A DNA stretch of 12,221 bases from Coriobacteriia bacterium (GTDB lineage: Bacteria > Actinomycetota > Coriobacteriia > Anaerosomatales > SLCP01): assembly GCA_007125735.1 (NCBI GenBank), contig SLCP01000089.1:1-12221 (forward strand), read 5' to 3'. The notes under the pieces are model-generated. The model was given only the letters and a program-made list of their open reading frames with translations, did not search any database and was not told the DNA's origin. Numbering within the stretch: the first letter of the stretch is position 1; the number at the start of each line of letters is the position of its first letter. The position numbers and the translations under genes were made by a program. Positions 11,446 to 12,221 of the stretch are shown here, piece after piece.

Positions 11446-12221
11446 GTGCTCTCGGAGCGCGTGCTCAGCGCGGTCATGAACCGCGCTAACGCGAAGACCC
11501 TCAGGCTCGAGCCGTACGCCGAGCGGCGTCTGCCTGCGCCGATTCCGGGTCGCGAGTACCTGCTCTACGTGCACGTGCCGTTCTGCACCCGGCTCTGCCC
11601 GTACTGCTCGTTCAACCGCTTCCCGTTCGAGGAGAGCCGCACCGTCGCCTACTTCAAGCGCCTGCGCGAGGAGATGCGCTACGTGGCCGAGCAAGGCTTC
11701 GCGTGCACGTCGATGTACGTGGGCGGCGGCACGCCCACCGTCATCATCGAGGAGCTCTGCGAGACGATCGATCTCGCCAAGAGTCTCTTCTCGATCCGCG
11801 AGGTCTCGAGCGAGACGAACCCCGATCACCTCATCGAGCGTGTCGTCGGACCCCTCACCGAGCGGGTCGACCGGTTCAGCGTGGGCGTGCAATCTTTCGA
11901 CGATACCTTGCTCGCCCAGATGGACCGCTTGGACAAGTACGGCTCGGGTGAGGAGATCCTCGAGCGCATCCAATCGATCGAGGGCCGCTTCCACTCGCTC
12001 AACGTCGACATGATCTTCAACTTCCCCACGCAGACAGAGGAGATGCTCCGCCGCGACGTCGAGATGCTCGCGGCGAGCCGCACCAACCAGACGACGTTCT
12101 ACCCGCTCATGGCCTCGCCGGTCGTCGAGGAATCGCTCAAGCGAACGGTGGGCGAGGTCTCCTACGACCGCGAGCACCGCTACTACCTGCTCCTGTCCGA
12201 GCTGCTCGCCGAGAGCTTCGA
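11446..12221 (+). CDS. HemW-like radical SAM protein, truncated by window end
   Basis: At least 258 residues are encoded from GTG 11446, one base after the purD stop, and the frame is open at the window edge. The radical SAM cluster motif is C47-x3-C51-x2-C54 in PFCTRLCPYCSF, which ligates a 4Fe-4S cluster. The later YVGGGTPT (glycine-rich SAM contact), VSSETNPDHL and RFSVGVQSFDD match coproporphyrinogen III oxidase-like proteins. The HemN-type fourth Cys of CX3CX2CXC is absent (Phe instead), which favours HemW-like heme chaperones or another radical SAM function over oxygen-independent coproporphyrinogen oxidase. The position next to purD may be only operon economy. The exact role cannot be set without the C-terminus. 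Confidence 0.85.
   Translation, partial: MLSERVLSAVMNRANAKTLRLEPYAERRLPAPIPGREYLLYVHVPFCTRLCPYCSFNRFPFEESRTVAYFKRLREEMRYVAEQGFACTSMYVGGGTPTVIIEELCETIDLAKSLFSIREVSSETNPDHLIERVVGPLTERVDRFSVGVQSFDDTLLAQMDRLDKYGSGEEILERIQSIEGRFHSLNVDMIFNFPTQTEEMLRRDVEMLAASRTNQTTFYPLMASPVVEESLKRTVGEVSYDREHRYYLLLSELLAESF

Noticed and set aside
10152..11477. Long reverse-strand open frame opposite purD
   Set aside because: PurD on the plus strand has full-length family motifs; the reverse frame is low-complexity shadow sequence.
1..12221. CRISPR array
   Set aside because: No regularly spaced direct repeats are present; the repeats seen are attC arms or IS ends.

Overview
This is a high-GC bacterial window. Its left third is mobile or accessory DNA and its right third is ordinary housekeeping DNA. 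Gene content (a selenoprotein peroxiredoxin, pantothenate and purine genes, many GTG starts, ATGA gene overlaps) suggests an anaerobic, Actinomycetota-like organism, perhaps Coriobacteriia. That guess is weak because no rRNA or other marker gene is present.

Region 1 (1-3500) is read as part of an integron gene-cassette array. Two attC-type recombination sites (457-543, and 1321-1401 interrupted) and the end of a third (1-43) share a core. Each cassette begins with a GTTRRRY box whose exact reverse complement ends it: GTTAGGC with GCCTAAC for cassette 1, GTTGGAC with GTCCAAC for cassette 2. Both complete sites fold with the same two extrahelical bases. Cassette 1 encodes a small membrane protein. 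Cassette 2 encodes a small helical protein and a PD-(D/E)XK-like protein. The attC at the end of cassette 2 is split by an IS110-family (IS1111-like) element (about 1402-2824). Removing the element restores a consensus box, GTT|GAAC. A higBA toxin-antitoxin pair with its own promoter follows. No integrase gene is visible.

Region 2 (3499-3929) has no protein gene. It holds degenerate tRNA-like sequence and an AT-rich segment with a possible promoter and repeats. Region 3 (3930-6280) is a tight four-gene operon: a Phd-like antitoxin, a RlaP/YcgL-type nucleotidyltransferase, an orphan XRE regulator, and a composite protein joining a HigA-like domain, an unassigned middle and a partial second antitoxin-like module. 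No classical toxin is present, so this is the best candidate for an undescribed toxin-antitoxin or defence-like unit.

Region 4 (6281-8429) holds a membrane protein, an AAC(3)-I-like acetyltransferase and an ASCH-domain protein in one operon, then rnk. Region 5 (8430-12221) starts with an AhpC-type peroxiredoxin whose peroxidatic residue is encoded by an in-frame TGA, followed by a plausible bacterial SECIS hairpin; the usual resolving cysteine is Thr. After it come panD, a convergent small winged-helix gene, purD, and a HemW-like radical SAM gene cut off by the window end.
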